Positions 38,916 through 47,022 of a stretch of 64,000 nt of DNA are shown piece after piece. The position numbers and the translations under genes were made by a program. The DNA comes from Thauera sp. K11 (lineage in GTDB: Bacteria; Pseudomonadota; Gammaproteobacteria; Burkholderiales; Rhodocyclaceae). Location: positions 1,488,001 through 1,552,000 of the forward strand of contig NZ_CP023439.1 of NCBI RefSeq assembly GCF_002354895.1, read 5' to 3'. The notes beneath the pieces were generated by a model. That model saw only the letters and a list, made by a program, of their open reading frames with translations. It ran no database searches and was not told the DNA's origin. Each line of letters starts with the position of its first letter. Within the stretch, counting starts at the first letter, position 1.

Positions 38916-39791
38916 ATGAAACGAACGATGATTGCCGGCGCCGTGGGCGCAGCCCTTGCGCTCGGTGCCGGAGCTGCGGTCGCGGCGGCGCCGGCCGACT
39001 GGAGCAAGGTGGCGTCCAAGGACATCACCCTGTTCTATCCGGGCGTGTCGCCGCTGGAATGGATCAACAAGGGCACCGAGCACGGCGGTGCGCGCGCGCT
39101 CAAGAAGGGCGAGACCTGTGCCGACTGCCACCACGAGGAAACGGCCGACATGGGCAAGAAGATGGCCAGCGGCCAGAAGATCGAGCCCAGCCCGATCCCG
39201 GGCAAGGCGGCCTTCATTCCGGTCAAGGTGCAGGCGGCGCATGACGGCGAGAACCTGTACCTGCGCTTCAGCTGGAAGCAGCCGGCCGCCTCCGGCGGCG
39301 CCAAGATGGACGACAAGAACCCGGTGAAGATCGCCTTCATGCTGGAATCGGGCGGCAAGGTGGAGCTGGCCAACCAGGCCGGATGCTGGGCGACTTGCCA
39401 TGCCGACTCGCGCACGATGCCGGGCGCGGCCGAGACCAAGACCAAGTACGTCAAGGGCGGCTCGCTCGCCGAAGGCAAGTTCTACGACCTCCACCAGTGG
39501 CGCAGCGGCGAGAAGAAGGCGTACGACGGCTACGTCGCCGACAAGCGCGTCATGGAAGGCGGCAAGGCGCTGGTGAGCGCCGACGGCAAGCAGAACGGCG
39601 ACACCTGGACGGTGGTGTTCGCGCGCAAGTTCGCGGGCGGCGAGGGCGACGTGGCACTGGAGGCCGGCAAGGTCTACAACTTCGGCTTCGCCATCCACGA
39701 CGACAGCGCCAGCGGCCGCTTCCACCACGTCTCGCTCGGCTACAAGCTGGGCATCGACACCAAGGCCGACATCACCGCCGCCAAGCAGTAG
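38916..39791 (+). CDS. Periplasmic cytochrome c of the ethylbenzene-dehydrogenase-gamma-like family (NirB-like)
   Basis: A 291-residue exported protein, signal peptide ending AVAAAPADW. It has one classical heme motif CADCH (68-72) and a second possible one, CWATCH (157-162), with three instead of two residues between the cysteines. The body (HDGENLYLRFSWKQP ... YNFGFAIHDDSASGRFHHVSLGYKLG) resembles the heme-binding fold of ethylbenzene/dimethylsulfide dehydrogenase gamma subunits. In P. stutzeri a diheme cytochrome NirB occupies a similar place. It probably carries electrons between NirT and NirS. Confidence 0.8.
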   Translation: MKRTMIAGAVGAALALGAGAAVAAAPADWSKVASKDITLFYPGVSPLEWINKGTEHGGARALKKGETCADCHHEETADMGKKMASGQKIEPSPIPGKAAFIPVKVQAAHDGENLYLRFSWKQPAASGGAKMDDKNPVKIAFMLESGGKVELANQAGCWATCHADSRTMPGAAETKTKYVKGGSLAEGKFYDLHQWRSGEKKAYDGYVADKRVMEGGKALVSADGKQNGDTWTVVFARKFAGGEGDVALEAGKVYNFGFAIHDDSASGRFHHVSLGYKLGIDTKADITAAKQ

Positions 39792-39828
39792 GGCGCCGGC
39801 CGTGCTTCATCTGCCGCAGGAGAACGTC

Positions 39829-40155
39829 ATGCGTGCGATGTTCCGGGCCACCCTGGCGGGTGGCCTGTTGGTGCTGGGGCTGGCGCCGCCGCTGCAGGCC
39901 GCCGAGCAGGTCGTCGAAGCCGCCGGCTACAAGTTCGTGCCGGCCGAGGTACGCATCCGGCCCGGCGATTCGGTGGTGTGGGTGAACCGCGAGAAGCGCG
40001 TCAGCCATTCGGTGCTGTTCGCCGCCACCGGGGAGGAGTCGCCCCGTTTCTTCCCCGACGAGCGGTGGTCGCGCACCTTCGAGCAGGCCGGCCGCTTCGA
40101 GTACCGCTGCGGCCCGCATCCCGAGATGACCGGCGTGGTCATCGTCGGCGACTGA
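39829..40155 (+). CDS. Periplasmic cupredoxin (plastocyanin-like)
   Basis: A 108-residue exported blue-copper-type protein. The signal peptide ends PPLQAAEQ. The type 1 copper ligands are visible as H60 (RVSHSVLF), C94, H97 and M100 (YRCGPHPEMTG). The start ATG 39829 has CAGGAG upstream. It occupies the position where other nir operons carry nirM (cytochrome c551), so it may be an electron donor to NirS. It is far too small to be a copper nitrite reductase. Confidence 0.85.
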   Translation: MRAMFRATLAGGLLVLGLAPPLQAAEQVVEAAGYKFVPAEVRIRPGDSVVWVNREKRVSHSVLFAATGEESPRFFPDERWSRTFEQAGRFEYRCGPHPEMTGVVIVGD

Positions 40156-40249
40156 GGCGCCGGGCGCCGCGCGGGGTTGATGCCAGTCAAGGCGCGCCGC
40201 GCGGCCCGACCGCATGCTGGCATTGCCTAGAACGCAGCAGGGTCCAACG

Positions 40250-40630
40250 GTGAAACCTCCGCCTCTCCTCGTCCATGTCGCCGTATTCATCGGCGCCGCC
40301 CTGATCGCCGCCTACGCGTCCGCCGCCGAAGAGGGCGGCGCGCCGCGCGCCGGCTCCCCGCGCTACCGCGAGCTGGTGCACATCGTCCGCCAGGACTGCG
40401 GCTCCTGTCACGGGCTGACGCTTGCCGGCGGGCTGGGCCCTGCGCTGACGCCGGGCGCGCTCGCCGGCAAGCCCGCCGACAGCCTCGTCGCCACCATCGT
40501 CGGCGGCCGGCCCGGCACGCCGATGCCGCCTTTCGTCGGCATCGTCAGCGAAGCCGAGGCGGGGTGGATCGTCGATCAACTGATGCGCGGCTTTCCCGCC
40601 GATGGCGGGGCCGGCGCGCCGGCCCACTGA
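40250..40630 (+). CDS. nirC: NirC-type small cytochrome c
   Basis: A 126-residue periplasmic monoheme cytochrome c (c55X). From GTG 40250 the protein has a proper signal peptide (MKPPPLLVHVAVFIGAALIAAYASAAEE) and CAGCAGGG as ribosome site; an ATG at 40214 adds 12 residues but has none. The heme motif CGSCH is at residues 50-54 and the axial methionine is probably in GTPMPPF. NirC is reported to serve heme d1 maturation or NirS electron supply. It precedes nirF by 16 bases. Confidence 0.87.
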   Translation: MKPPPLLVHVAVFIGAALIAAYASAAEEGGAPRAGSPRYRELVHIVRQDCGSCHGLTLAGGLGPALTPGALAGKPADSLVATIVGGRPGTPMPPFVGIVSEAEAGWIVDQLMRGFPADGGAGAPAH

Positions 40631-40646
40631 GCCTGTAGGAGCCCCC

Positions 40647-41861
40647 ATGTCTCTGCAACCCGCTCGCCTCGCGCCAACCGTGCTGTGGGCGATTCTGCTG
40701 CCGGCCATCGTGGTGCTGCTGTCGGCCTGCGGCACGCTGCCGCAGGAAACCCGGCTGCGCGGCACCGGCGACCTGGGCGTCGTCATCGAACGCGCCGACG
40801 GCCGCGTACAGGTCGTCGAAACCAGCGGCCGCAGCGTGCTCGCCCGGGTGAACGGGCTGGGCGACCTGTCGCACGCCTCGGTGGTGTTCTCGCGCGATGG
40901 CCGCTACGCCTACGTGTTCGGCCGCGACGGCGGGCTCACCAAGGTGGACCTGCTGACCGCCAGCATCGCCGGCCGCGTGGTGCAGGGCGGCAACTCCATC
41001 GGCGGCGCCATCTCGCAGGACGGCCGCATCGTCGTCGCGCAGAACTACGAGCCCGGCGGCATCAAGGCTTTCGACGCCGACACGCTGGAGCTGATCGCCG
41101 ACGTGCCCGCCGCCTACGGCAACGAAGGCAGGCGCTCCAAGGTGGTGGGGCTCGCCGACCTGCCGGGCAACCGCTTCATCTATTCGCTGTTCGACGCCGG
41201 CGAGATCCGCATCACCGATCTCTCCGACCGCGGGAAGCCGGTCACGCAGACCTTCGCCGCCGGCAGGCAACCCTACGATGCGCTGGTGACGCCCGACGGT
41301 CGCCACTACATCGCCGGCCTCTTCGGCGAGGATGGCCTGGCGATGCTGGACCTGTGGCAGCCGGAGAAGGGCGTGCGCAAGATCCTCTCCGGCTACGGCC
41401 GCGGCGAGCAGCCGCTGCCGGTGTTCAAGATGCCCCACCTGCGTGGCTGGGCGGTGGCGGGCGGGCGTGCCTACCTGCCGGCGATCGGCCGCCACGAGGT
41501 GCTGGTGGTCGACACGGACACCTGGCAGGAGGTCGGCCGCATCGCGGTGAAGAGCCAGCCGGTGTTCGTCATGGCGCGCCCCGACGGCCGCGAGGTGTGG
41601 GTGAACTTCGCCTTTCCGGACAACGGCTGGGTGCAGGTCGTGGATACCATGAGCCTCGGGATCACCGACACGCTGCAGCCGGGCCGGGCGATCCTGCACA
41701 TGGAGTTCACCCCGCGCGGAGAGGAAGTCTGGCTGTCCGCGCGCGACGACAACCGCGTCGTCGTCTATGACACGAAGAGCCACAGGCAGGTCGCGCAGTT
41801 CGACGCCGCCAGCCCGAGCGGCATCTTCTTCACCAGCCGCGCCGCGCGTACGGGGTTCTGA
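40647..41861 (+). CDS. nirF: NirF, heme d1 biosynthesis lipoprotein
   Basis: A 404-residue protein with a signal peptide and lipobox (VVLLSACG, cysteine 28), so probably a periplasmic lipoprotein. The rest is a beta-propeller resembling the d1 domain of NirS, with repeats such as HASVVFSRDGRYAYVFGRDG and ILHMEFTPRGEEVWLSARDDN. NirF is needed for a late step of heme d1 synthesis. It sits between nirC and nirDL in the usual order. The 140 bases after its stop carry only a short GGCCGTGCACGGCC palindrome. Confidence 0.94.
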   Translation: MSLQPARLAPTVLWAILLPAIVVLLSACGTLPQETRLRGTGDLGVVIERADGRVQVVETSGRSVLARVNGLGDLSHASVVFSRDGRYAYVFGRDGGLTKVDLLTASIAGRVVQGGNSIGGAISQDGRIVVAQNYEPGGIKAFDADTLELIADVPAAYGNEGRRSKVVGLADLPGNRFIYSLFDAGEIRITDLSDRGKPVTQTFAAGRQPYDALVTPDGRHYIAGLFGEDGLAMLDLWQPEKGVRKILSGYGRGEQPLPVFKMPHLRGWAVAGGRAYLPAIGRHEVLVVDTDTWQEVGRIAVKSQPVFVMARPDGREVWVNFAFPDNGWVQVVDTMSLGITDTLQPGRAILHMEFTPRGEEVWLSARDDNRVVVYDTKSHRQVAQFDAASPSGIFFTSRAARTGF

Positions 41862-42001
41862 ATGGACGCCCCCGCCCAGCGGCACTCCCCCTCCCATGAG
41901 GAGGAGGGTGGAGCAGGGGTCTTGCGCACCGCCCTGCGTTCGCATGACGGGTCGGCCGTGCACGGCCGGCCCTCGGCGGCGCAGCGGCAGGAGGCCGCCC
42001 G

Positions 42002-43069
42002 ATGAGCACTACGCCACGCCACGTCCGTCTGCCCCGAACGCTGGATGCGGCGGGCTTTCGCCTGCTCAACGACTGGCAGCGCGACTTTCCCGTCGTGCCG
42101 CGGCCGTTCGCGCAGATCGGCGCCGAGGTCGGCATGGCCGAGCACGACGTCATCGCCGCCTATCGCCGCTTCGTCGACGACGGCCTGGTGAGCCGCGTCG
42201 GCGCGGTGTTCGCGCCGTGCCGGCTCGGCGCCAGCGCGCTCGCCGCACTCGCCGCCCCGCCCGGGCGGCTGGAAGAGGTGGCGGCGCGGATCAGCCGCGA
42301 GCCGGCGATCAACCACAACTACCAGCGCGAGCATGCCTACAACCTGTGGTTCGTCGTCACCGCGGCATCGCCCGGGGGCCTGCGCGAAGTGGTGGCCGGC
42401 ATCGAGCGCGACACCGGCTGCGCGGTGATCGTGCTGCCGCTGGAGGAAGAGTTCCACATCGATCTCGGCTTCGACCTGAAGACCGGCGGCAGGGCGCGGC
42501 GGCACGCCTGCCACGCCCTCGATGCGGGAGCGGCTTCGCCCGCCGCCGCGGTGCCGATGGAATCCGCCTGTGCCCTGCCGGCGCTGGAGCGCGACCTGGT
42601 CACCGCGCTGCAGGCCGGGCTGCCGCTGGTGGCCGAACCCTTCGCCGCACTCGGGGCGCGCGCCGGGCTGAGCGCCGGCATGGCGATGGAACTGATCGAG
42701 CGCTGGCTGGCGGAAGGGCTGGTGCGCCGCTTCGGCGTCGTCGTGCGCCATCACGAACTCGGCCTCGGAGCCAACGCGATGTGCGTGTGGGATGTGCCCG
42801 ACGAGGTCGTCTCCGGCCTCGGCAGGCGGCTCGCGGCGGAGCCGGCCGTCACGCTGTGCTACCGCCGCCGCCGCGCCCTGCCGGGCTGGCCCTACAACCT
42901 CTTCTGCATGATCCACGGCAGCGCGCGCGGCGAGGTGCTGGCCGCGCGCGACGATCTCGCCGCCCGCCTCGGGCTCGACGCCCATCCGCACGACGTGCTG
43001 TTCAGTTGCCGCCGCTTCAAGCAGACCGGCGCCTGTTACCTGCCGCCGCGGGAGGCCGCCCATGCCTGA
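42002..43069 (+). CDS. nirDL: NirD-NirL fused siroheme decarboxylase
   Basis: A 355-residue fusion of two AsnC/Lrp-like halves. The N-half (about residues 10-165) has the NirD signature NHNYQREHAYNLWFV. The C-half (about 195-350) has the NirL-type CYRRRRALPGWPYNLFCMIHG. Together with NirG and NirH it decarboxylates siroheme to didecarboxysiroheme on the way to heme d1. In Pseudomonas nirD and nirL are separate genes; the fused form is known in other denitrifiers. The linker is rich in A and H. It overlaps nirG by eight bases. Confidence 0.93.
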   Translation: MSTTPRHVRLPRTLDAAGFRLLNDWQRDFPVVPRPFAQIGAEVGMAEHDVIAAYRRFVDDGLVSRVGAVFAPCRLGASALAALAAPPGRLEEVAARISREPAINHNYQREHAYNLWFVVTAASPGGLREVVAGIERDTGCAVIVLPLEEEFHIDLGFDLKTGGRARRHACHALDAGAASPAAAVPMESACALPALERDLVTALQAGLPLVAEPFAALGARAGLSAGMAMELIERWLAEGLVRRFGVVVRHHELGLGANAMCVWDVPDEVVSGLGRRLAAEPAVTLCYRRRRALPGWPYNLFCMIHGSARGEVLAARDDLAARLGLDAHPHDVLFSCRRFKQTGACYLPPREAAHA

Positions 43070-43541
43070 GCGGCGCGGCGTGGCCGCCAGGCGCGAGCCG
43101 GACGACACCGACCGCCGGCTGATCAACGCGCTGCAGGGCGGTTTTCCGCTCGTGGAATCGCCCTATGCCGAGGTCGGCGTGCGGCTCGGCCTGAGCGAGG
43201 ACGAGGTGCTGTCGCGCCTGCGAAGCCTGCTCGACGACCGCGTGCTGACCCGCTTCGGCCCGATGTTCCAGATCGAGCGCATGGGCGGCGCCTTCTGCCT
43301 GGCCGCGATCGCGGTGCCGGAGGCGCAGTGGGGCCGAATCGTCGAGACGGTGAACGCCTTTCCCGAGGTCGCGCACAATTACCGCCGCGAGCACGCGCTC
43401 AACATGTGGTTCGTGCTCGCCACCGAATCGCCGCAAGGCATCGCCGACGCCGCGCGCCGCATCGAAGCCGCCACCGGGCTCGCGGTGCACCTGTTCCCGA
43501 AGGAGCGCGAATACTTCGTCGAGATGAAGCTGGAGGCTTGA
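43062..43541 (+). CDS. nirG: NirG siroheme decarboxylase subunit
   Basis: A 159-residue AsnC/Lrp-like protein with an N-terminal winged-helix region (TDRRLINALQGGFPLVESPYAEVGVRLGL) and the NirD/NirG-type motif AHNYRREHALNMWFVLATE near residues 104-122, where a histidine contacts the substrate. It is closest to NirD and the N-half of the fusion before it. It overlaps nirDL at its start and shares one base with the nirH start, so the set is translated together. Confidence 0.9.
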   Translation: MPERRGVAARREPDDTDRRLINALQGGFPLVESPYAEVGVRLGLSEDEVLSRLRSLLDDRVLTRFGPMFQIERMGGAFCLAAIAVPEAQWGRIVETVNAFPEVAHNYRREHALNMWFVLATESPQGIADAARRIEAATGLAVHLFPKEREYFVEMKLEA

Positions 43542-44053
43542 TGAACACCTCTTCGCCCGCCGCCGCGCAGGACGACCTGGACCGCCGCCTCGTGCTCGCC
43601 ACCCAGGCCGGCCTGCCGCTGGTGCCGCGTCCCTATGCCGCCGTCGCGCAGCAGGTGGACGCCAGCGAGGAGGAGGTGCGCCGGCGGCTGGCGGCCATGC
43701 TCGAATCCGGCCGCATCCGCCGCATCGGCGCGGTGCCCAACCACTACGCCATCGGCTACACCGCCAACGGCATGAGCGTATGGGACATCGACGACGCGGT
43801 GGTCGATGCGGTGGGCGAGCGTGTCGGCGCGCTCGATTTCGTCACCCACTGCTACCGCCGCCCGCGCCATCTGCCGGACTGGCCCTACAACCTGTTCGCG
43901 ATGGTCCATGCGCCCGGCCGCGAAGAGGCGCTCGCGCGCGTGGGCGAGATCGCAGCGCTCATCGAAGGCGGCTTCCCCGGCGCCTGCCGCGGCCGGGACG
44001 TCCTGTTCTCCAATGGCATCCTGAAGAAGACCGGCCTGCGCATCGGCGGCTGA
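43541..44053 (+). CDS. nirH: NirH siroheme decarboxylase subunit
   Basis: A 170-residue AsnC/Lrp-like protein of the NirL/NirH type, recognised by HCYRRPRHLPDWPYNLFAMVH, paralogous to the C-half of NirDL, and by the tail RDVLFSNGILKKTGLRIGG. It pairs with NirG in siroheme decarboxylation. It is the last nir gene before the foreign-looking operon; nirJ, which normally follows, lies 8.5 kb further on. Confidence 0.92.
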   Translation: MNTSSPAAAQDDLDRRLVLATQAGLPLVPRPYAAVAQQVDASEEEVRRRLAAMLESGRIRRIGAVPNHYAIGYTANGMSVWDIDDAVVDAVGERVGALDFVTHCYRRPRHLPDWPYNLFAMVHAPGREEALARVGEIAALIEGGFPGACRGRDVLFSNGILKKTGLRIGG

Positions 44054-44193
44054 GGCTGCGCCGGCCAGGCGTTCCGCGTCGCACGCACGTGCCGTGCGGC
44101 GCCTCTGCGCGCATCGCCCCCCGGCTTCCAGATTGACTGCGCTGATCGGTTGCAACGCACTTCCCGCCTTTTTTCGGGAGGCATGCTGTTCGA

Positions 44194-44222
44194 TTGTCAC
44201 GAATATCCATTAATGTTACAAT
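44194..44222 (+). promoter_or_regulatory. Near-consensus sigma-70 promoter of the acyl-reductase operon
   Basis: TTGTCA (44194-44199), a 17-base spacer and TACAAT (44217-44222) lie in the AT-rich gap after nirH. Transcription would begin near 44229, 130 bases before the first gene. No Dnr/FNR box is seen here, unlike the nir promoters. The remainder of the gap (44054-44358) has a weak CCCG/CGGG hairpin around a T6 run at about 44164-44178, possibly ending the nirS operon. Confidence 0.7.
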
Positions 44223-44229
44223 TTAATGT

Positions 44230-44246
44230 CATCCTCATCTAGGATG
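44230..44246 (+). promoter_or_regulatory. Inverted repeat at the predicted transcript start
   Basis: CATCCT-CATCT-AGGATG is a perfect six-base inverted repeat lying directly at the predicted +1 of the promoter at 44194. It could be a repressor operator or a 5' stabilising hairpin. Confidence 0.4.
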
Positions 44247-44358
44247 GCGGATGTGCATCATATGTCCATGCTTCGACCCCGGTGTTGAAGCGCGTCCGTC
44301 AAAAATACAGACGATCGGCTTTATCAATGGAAATGGAATAAGAAAAAATAAATGAATC

Positions 44359-45774
44359 ATGGCTGACAAACTGCATACCTTGACCCCTTCACTGCAACAA
44401 GCCCCGCATCCGGCCCGTCTGTGGCAGCCACTCGCCAATGGCCGCGTGCAATGCCACCTGTCGCCCCGCGAATGCAAGATTCCCGAGGGGGGTCTGGGTT
44501 TTTGCGGTGTGCGCTATAACCAGGGCGGCCGACTGGTAACGCTCAATTACGGCAAATCTGTGCCGATCACTGAAGAGCGTATCGAGTCGGAGGCCGTCTA
44601 TCATTACGCGCCGGGCGCACGAATTCTGTCCCTGGGTAACATCGGCTGTATGTTCAAGTGTGATTTCTGTCAGAACTGGCAGACCAGTCAGGCACGACTG
44701 GTGCGTGAACAGGACATCGCCCGCTATACGCCGGAGCAAGTTGTCGATTACGCCGTGCGCCACGGAATCGGCATCCTGTCTTGGACCTACAATGACCCCG
44801 TGGTATGGCACGAATTTGTCATGGATACCGCCCGCCTGGGCCGTCAGGCCGGCTTGAAGAACCTGTACAAGTCGGCTTTCTCCATTGGGCCGGGAGCCAT
44901 AGATGAACTGCTGGAAGTCATGGATATCTTCAGCATTTCTCTCAAATCGATGGATGCCGGGTATTACCGCAAATTTGCGCGAGGCGAGCTGCAGCCGGTA
45001 CTGGACGGCATCCTCCAAGTTTATCGAGCGCGCAGCGATGGCGACGGCCCGCATCTGGAAATCTCCAATCTGTGCTTGACCGGGCGCAACGACAATCTCA
45101 TCGAGGCACGCCGGGTTTGTGATTGGATGCTGGACAAACTCGATGATCGTATCCCGCTGCACTATGTGCGCTTCCATCCGGATTACCTGTACACCCACGT
45201 TGAGCGTACCGATGTGAACTTCCTCGAAGCGGCTCGCAGGCAGGCGCTCGATGCTGGAGTCAAGTTCGTCTACCTGGGTAATACCGGAGGGACGACAAGC
45301 GTCGATACCTATTGTCCCCAATGTGGACAAACGGTGATCCGCCGCAGCGGGGAGACGCTCGAGATGCATCTCGATGGCAGTCGGTGCGGCCATTGCGGTT
45401 GCGACCTGCCCATCGTCAATTCAAGTTGGGCAGACCGCACTTCCAGTACATCGGGCAAGGTCATGCGCTCCCTGACCCATGTCTTTCGTGGTGCCATCGG
45501 CGCGGCGCATATCGAGCAGCCGACCGAGTCCCCGATACGCTACGTCTTTCTGGATGTGGAGGGAGAGGAAATCGGACGGGGACAGTCCTCTTGCCTGCGC
45601 TTCCTGGTGAGCCGGCCGAGTGTGCGGGTAGCCGCACTGCGTATCGACCTTGAAGCGGATACCGACGTGCGCGTATTGGAGGTCTTCGACCGGGCCCATT
45701 TCCCGACCGCCGCTGCGGCACAGTCGCAGACCGGTAGTTGCGATGTGCCGCCTGCCCTGATCATTCCCCGTTGA
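44359..45774 (+). CDS. AmrS-like radical SAM enzyme with C-terminal extension
   Basis: A 471-residue radical SAM protein. The cluster motif CMFKCDFC (C97, C101, C104) and the preceding ARILSLGNIGC, plus YCPQCGQTVIRRSG and CGHCGCDLPIVN (C319/C322 and C343/C346, a zinc ribbon), match the AmmeMemoRadiSam protein AmrS, related to pyruvate-formate-lyase activases. Unlike AmrS, about 115 further residues follow (from about 355). No AMMECR1 or MEMO1 partner gene is nearby. It is the first gene of the six-gene operon and probably activates or modifies a partner or substrate in that pathway. Reaction unknown. Confidence 0.85.
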   Translation: MADKLHTLTPSLQQAPHPARLWQPLANGRVQCHLSPRECKIPEGGLGFCGVRYNQGGRLVTLNYGKSVPITEERIESEAVYHYAPGARILSLGNIGCMFKCDFCQNWQTSQARLVREQDIARYTPEQVVDYAVRHGIGILSWTYNDPVVWHEFVMDTARLGRQAGLKNLYKSAFSIGPGAIDELLEVMDIFSISLKSMDAGYYRKFARGELQPVLDGILQVYRARSDGDGPHLEISNLCLTGRNDNLIEARRVCDWMLDKLDDRIPLHYVRFHPDYLYTHVERTDVNFLEAARRQALDAGVKFVYLGNTGGTTSVDTYCPQCGQTVIRRSGETLEMHLDGSRCGHCGCDLPIVNSSWADRTSSTSGKVMRSLTHVFRGAIGAAHIEQPTESPIRYVFLDVEGEEIGRGQSSCLRFLVSRPSVRVAALRIDLEADTDVRVLEVFDRAHFPTAAAAQSQTGSCDVPPALIIPR

Positions 45775-45795
45775 CGGGCTCCCGCCATAGATAGA

Positions 45796-47016
45796 ATGCT
45801 CTCCAAGACCTATTCCCGGCTCCGTTCGCACCTTGTCCTGAAGTCCCTCCGTCCGGGGAGGCTACGGCAGGAACGACGCAATCCACCGGTTCTCTACGTG
45901 CCGGGTATTTTTGGTACCAAGCTTTACGACCGGCAACGCCAGGTTTATCTGTGGAGCGACTATCGAGGTCTGCTCTTCCGCCAGCCGGGCGAAGCCGGAT
46001 TCGAGCTTGATCCGACCGACCCTCAACGCGTCCTTGCCAACGAAACCCTGCACGAATTCCGTATCGTGCCGGGAATCTACAGCAGCATCGTCACCCGTGA
46101 TGTGGTCAATGCGCTGGAAGTCGGCCTCGGTTACCGCTTGGGTTGCGATCTCTTCTTTCTTGCCTACGACTGGCGTAGCGACTATCGGCGCCTGGGCGGG
46201 CTGATCGAGTTGGAAATCCGGCGCCTGCAGTCGCGTTTCGGGGAACACCAGAAGATCGTCCTGATCGGCCAGTCCGTGGCGAATCCGGCTATCCGTTACT
46301 GGCTGCGGACTTGCACTCCGGAAATACGCGAATCGATCGGCAAATGGTACGCATTCGGGCCGCCCTGGCGGGGTACTTGGAATTCGGTCTACATGCTGCA
46401 GAACGGCTACTGGCCGGCCACCCGCAAGTATCACGGGTTCAGTGCGGAAGCAGTCGGTACATGTCCGTCTGTGTACCAATTGTTGCCAGCCGAGGGGCGC
46501 ATGATCGACCGCAGGGGCGAACGGATCGACGGGTTCGACATTTTCGACGCCGGCCACTGGCGGGATGCCGGATTGCCGTGCCAACAAGCCAATCTGGCCG
46601 GGCAGTTGGCGCAGGCGCGCGACTTCGCTGCTGCCATTGCAGGTACGCATCCCGCCGAAGCCGCGGTGCCGCAGACGTGGTTTGTCAACGCCGCCAACCA
46701 GGCAGTCAGCGCCGCGCTTGAAGGTGAGGGCAATGCACCGGCGGCGACTTCCCTGGAAACGATCCGCAAGCGTGCCCCGGAGATTCTGGAACGCTGCCAG
46801 GAAATCGGCGACGACCACTTTCCCTTGCGCCATATCACGGAGGCTCCCTGCGGACCGTTGGTGACTTCGCTGGACGCCATGCCCTGGGGAGACAATGCCG
46901 TTGTCGTCAGCCGCGCGCACGACCATCGTGCCCTCATCAATCACGGCCCCAATCTCTATGCCCTGGTCAAGGACATGGCCATGCTCAGATGCACGGCCGA
47001 TCATCTCCATGTGTGA
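45796..47016 (+). CDS. LCAT-like alpha/beta-hydrolase (acyltransferase or lipase)
   Basis: A 406-residue protein of the lecithin:cholesterol acyltransferase fold. The oxyanion strand PPVLYVPGIFGTKLYD opens the domain. The nucleophile elbow is IGQSVANPAIRYWL with S160, GQSVA instead of the common GHSMG. The cap aspartate region LAYDWRSDYRRL and a C-terminal HDHRALINHG histidine are also present. No signal peptide is evident, so it probably acts in the cytoplasm. It should hydrolyse or transfer an acyl ester. It lies 21 bases after the radical SAM gene and six bases before the LuxE-like gene. Confidence 0.8.
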   Translation: MLSKTYSRLRSHLVLKSLRPGRLRQERRNPPVLYVPGIFGTKLYDRQRQVYLWSDYRGLLFRQPGEAGFELDPTDPQRVLANETLHEFRIVPGIYSSIVTRDVVNALEVGLGYRLGCDLFFLAYDWRSDYRRLGGLIELEIRRLQSRFGEHQKIVLIGQSVANPAIRYWLRTCTPEIRESIGKWYAFGPPWRGTWNSVYMLQNGYWPATRKYHGFSAEAVGTCPSVYQLLPAEGRMIDRRGERIDGFDIFDAGHWRDAGLPCQQANLAGQLAQARDFAAAIAGTHPAEAAVPQTWFVNAANQAVSAALEGEGNAPAATSLETIRKRAPEILERCQEIGDDHFPLRHITEAPCGPLVTSLDAMPWGDNAVVVSRAHDHRALINHGPNLYALVKDMAMLRCTADHLHV

Positions 47017-47022
47017 ATACTC

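Noticed and set aside
39829..40155. Copper nitrite reductase (nirK)
   Set aside because: 108 residues with a single copper site; NirK has two cupredoxin domains and type 2 copper ligands. nirS is the nitrite reductase here.
41954..41967. GGCCGTGCACGGCC palindrome between nirF and nirDL
   Set aside because: Short self-complementary runs like this are common by chance in GC-rich DNA; no second feature supports an operator or terminator.
41767..43122. Open frames in other phases over nirF/nirDL
   Set aside because: Arginine-rich shadows of nirDL, which has clear family motifs in its own frame.
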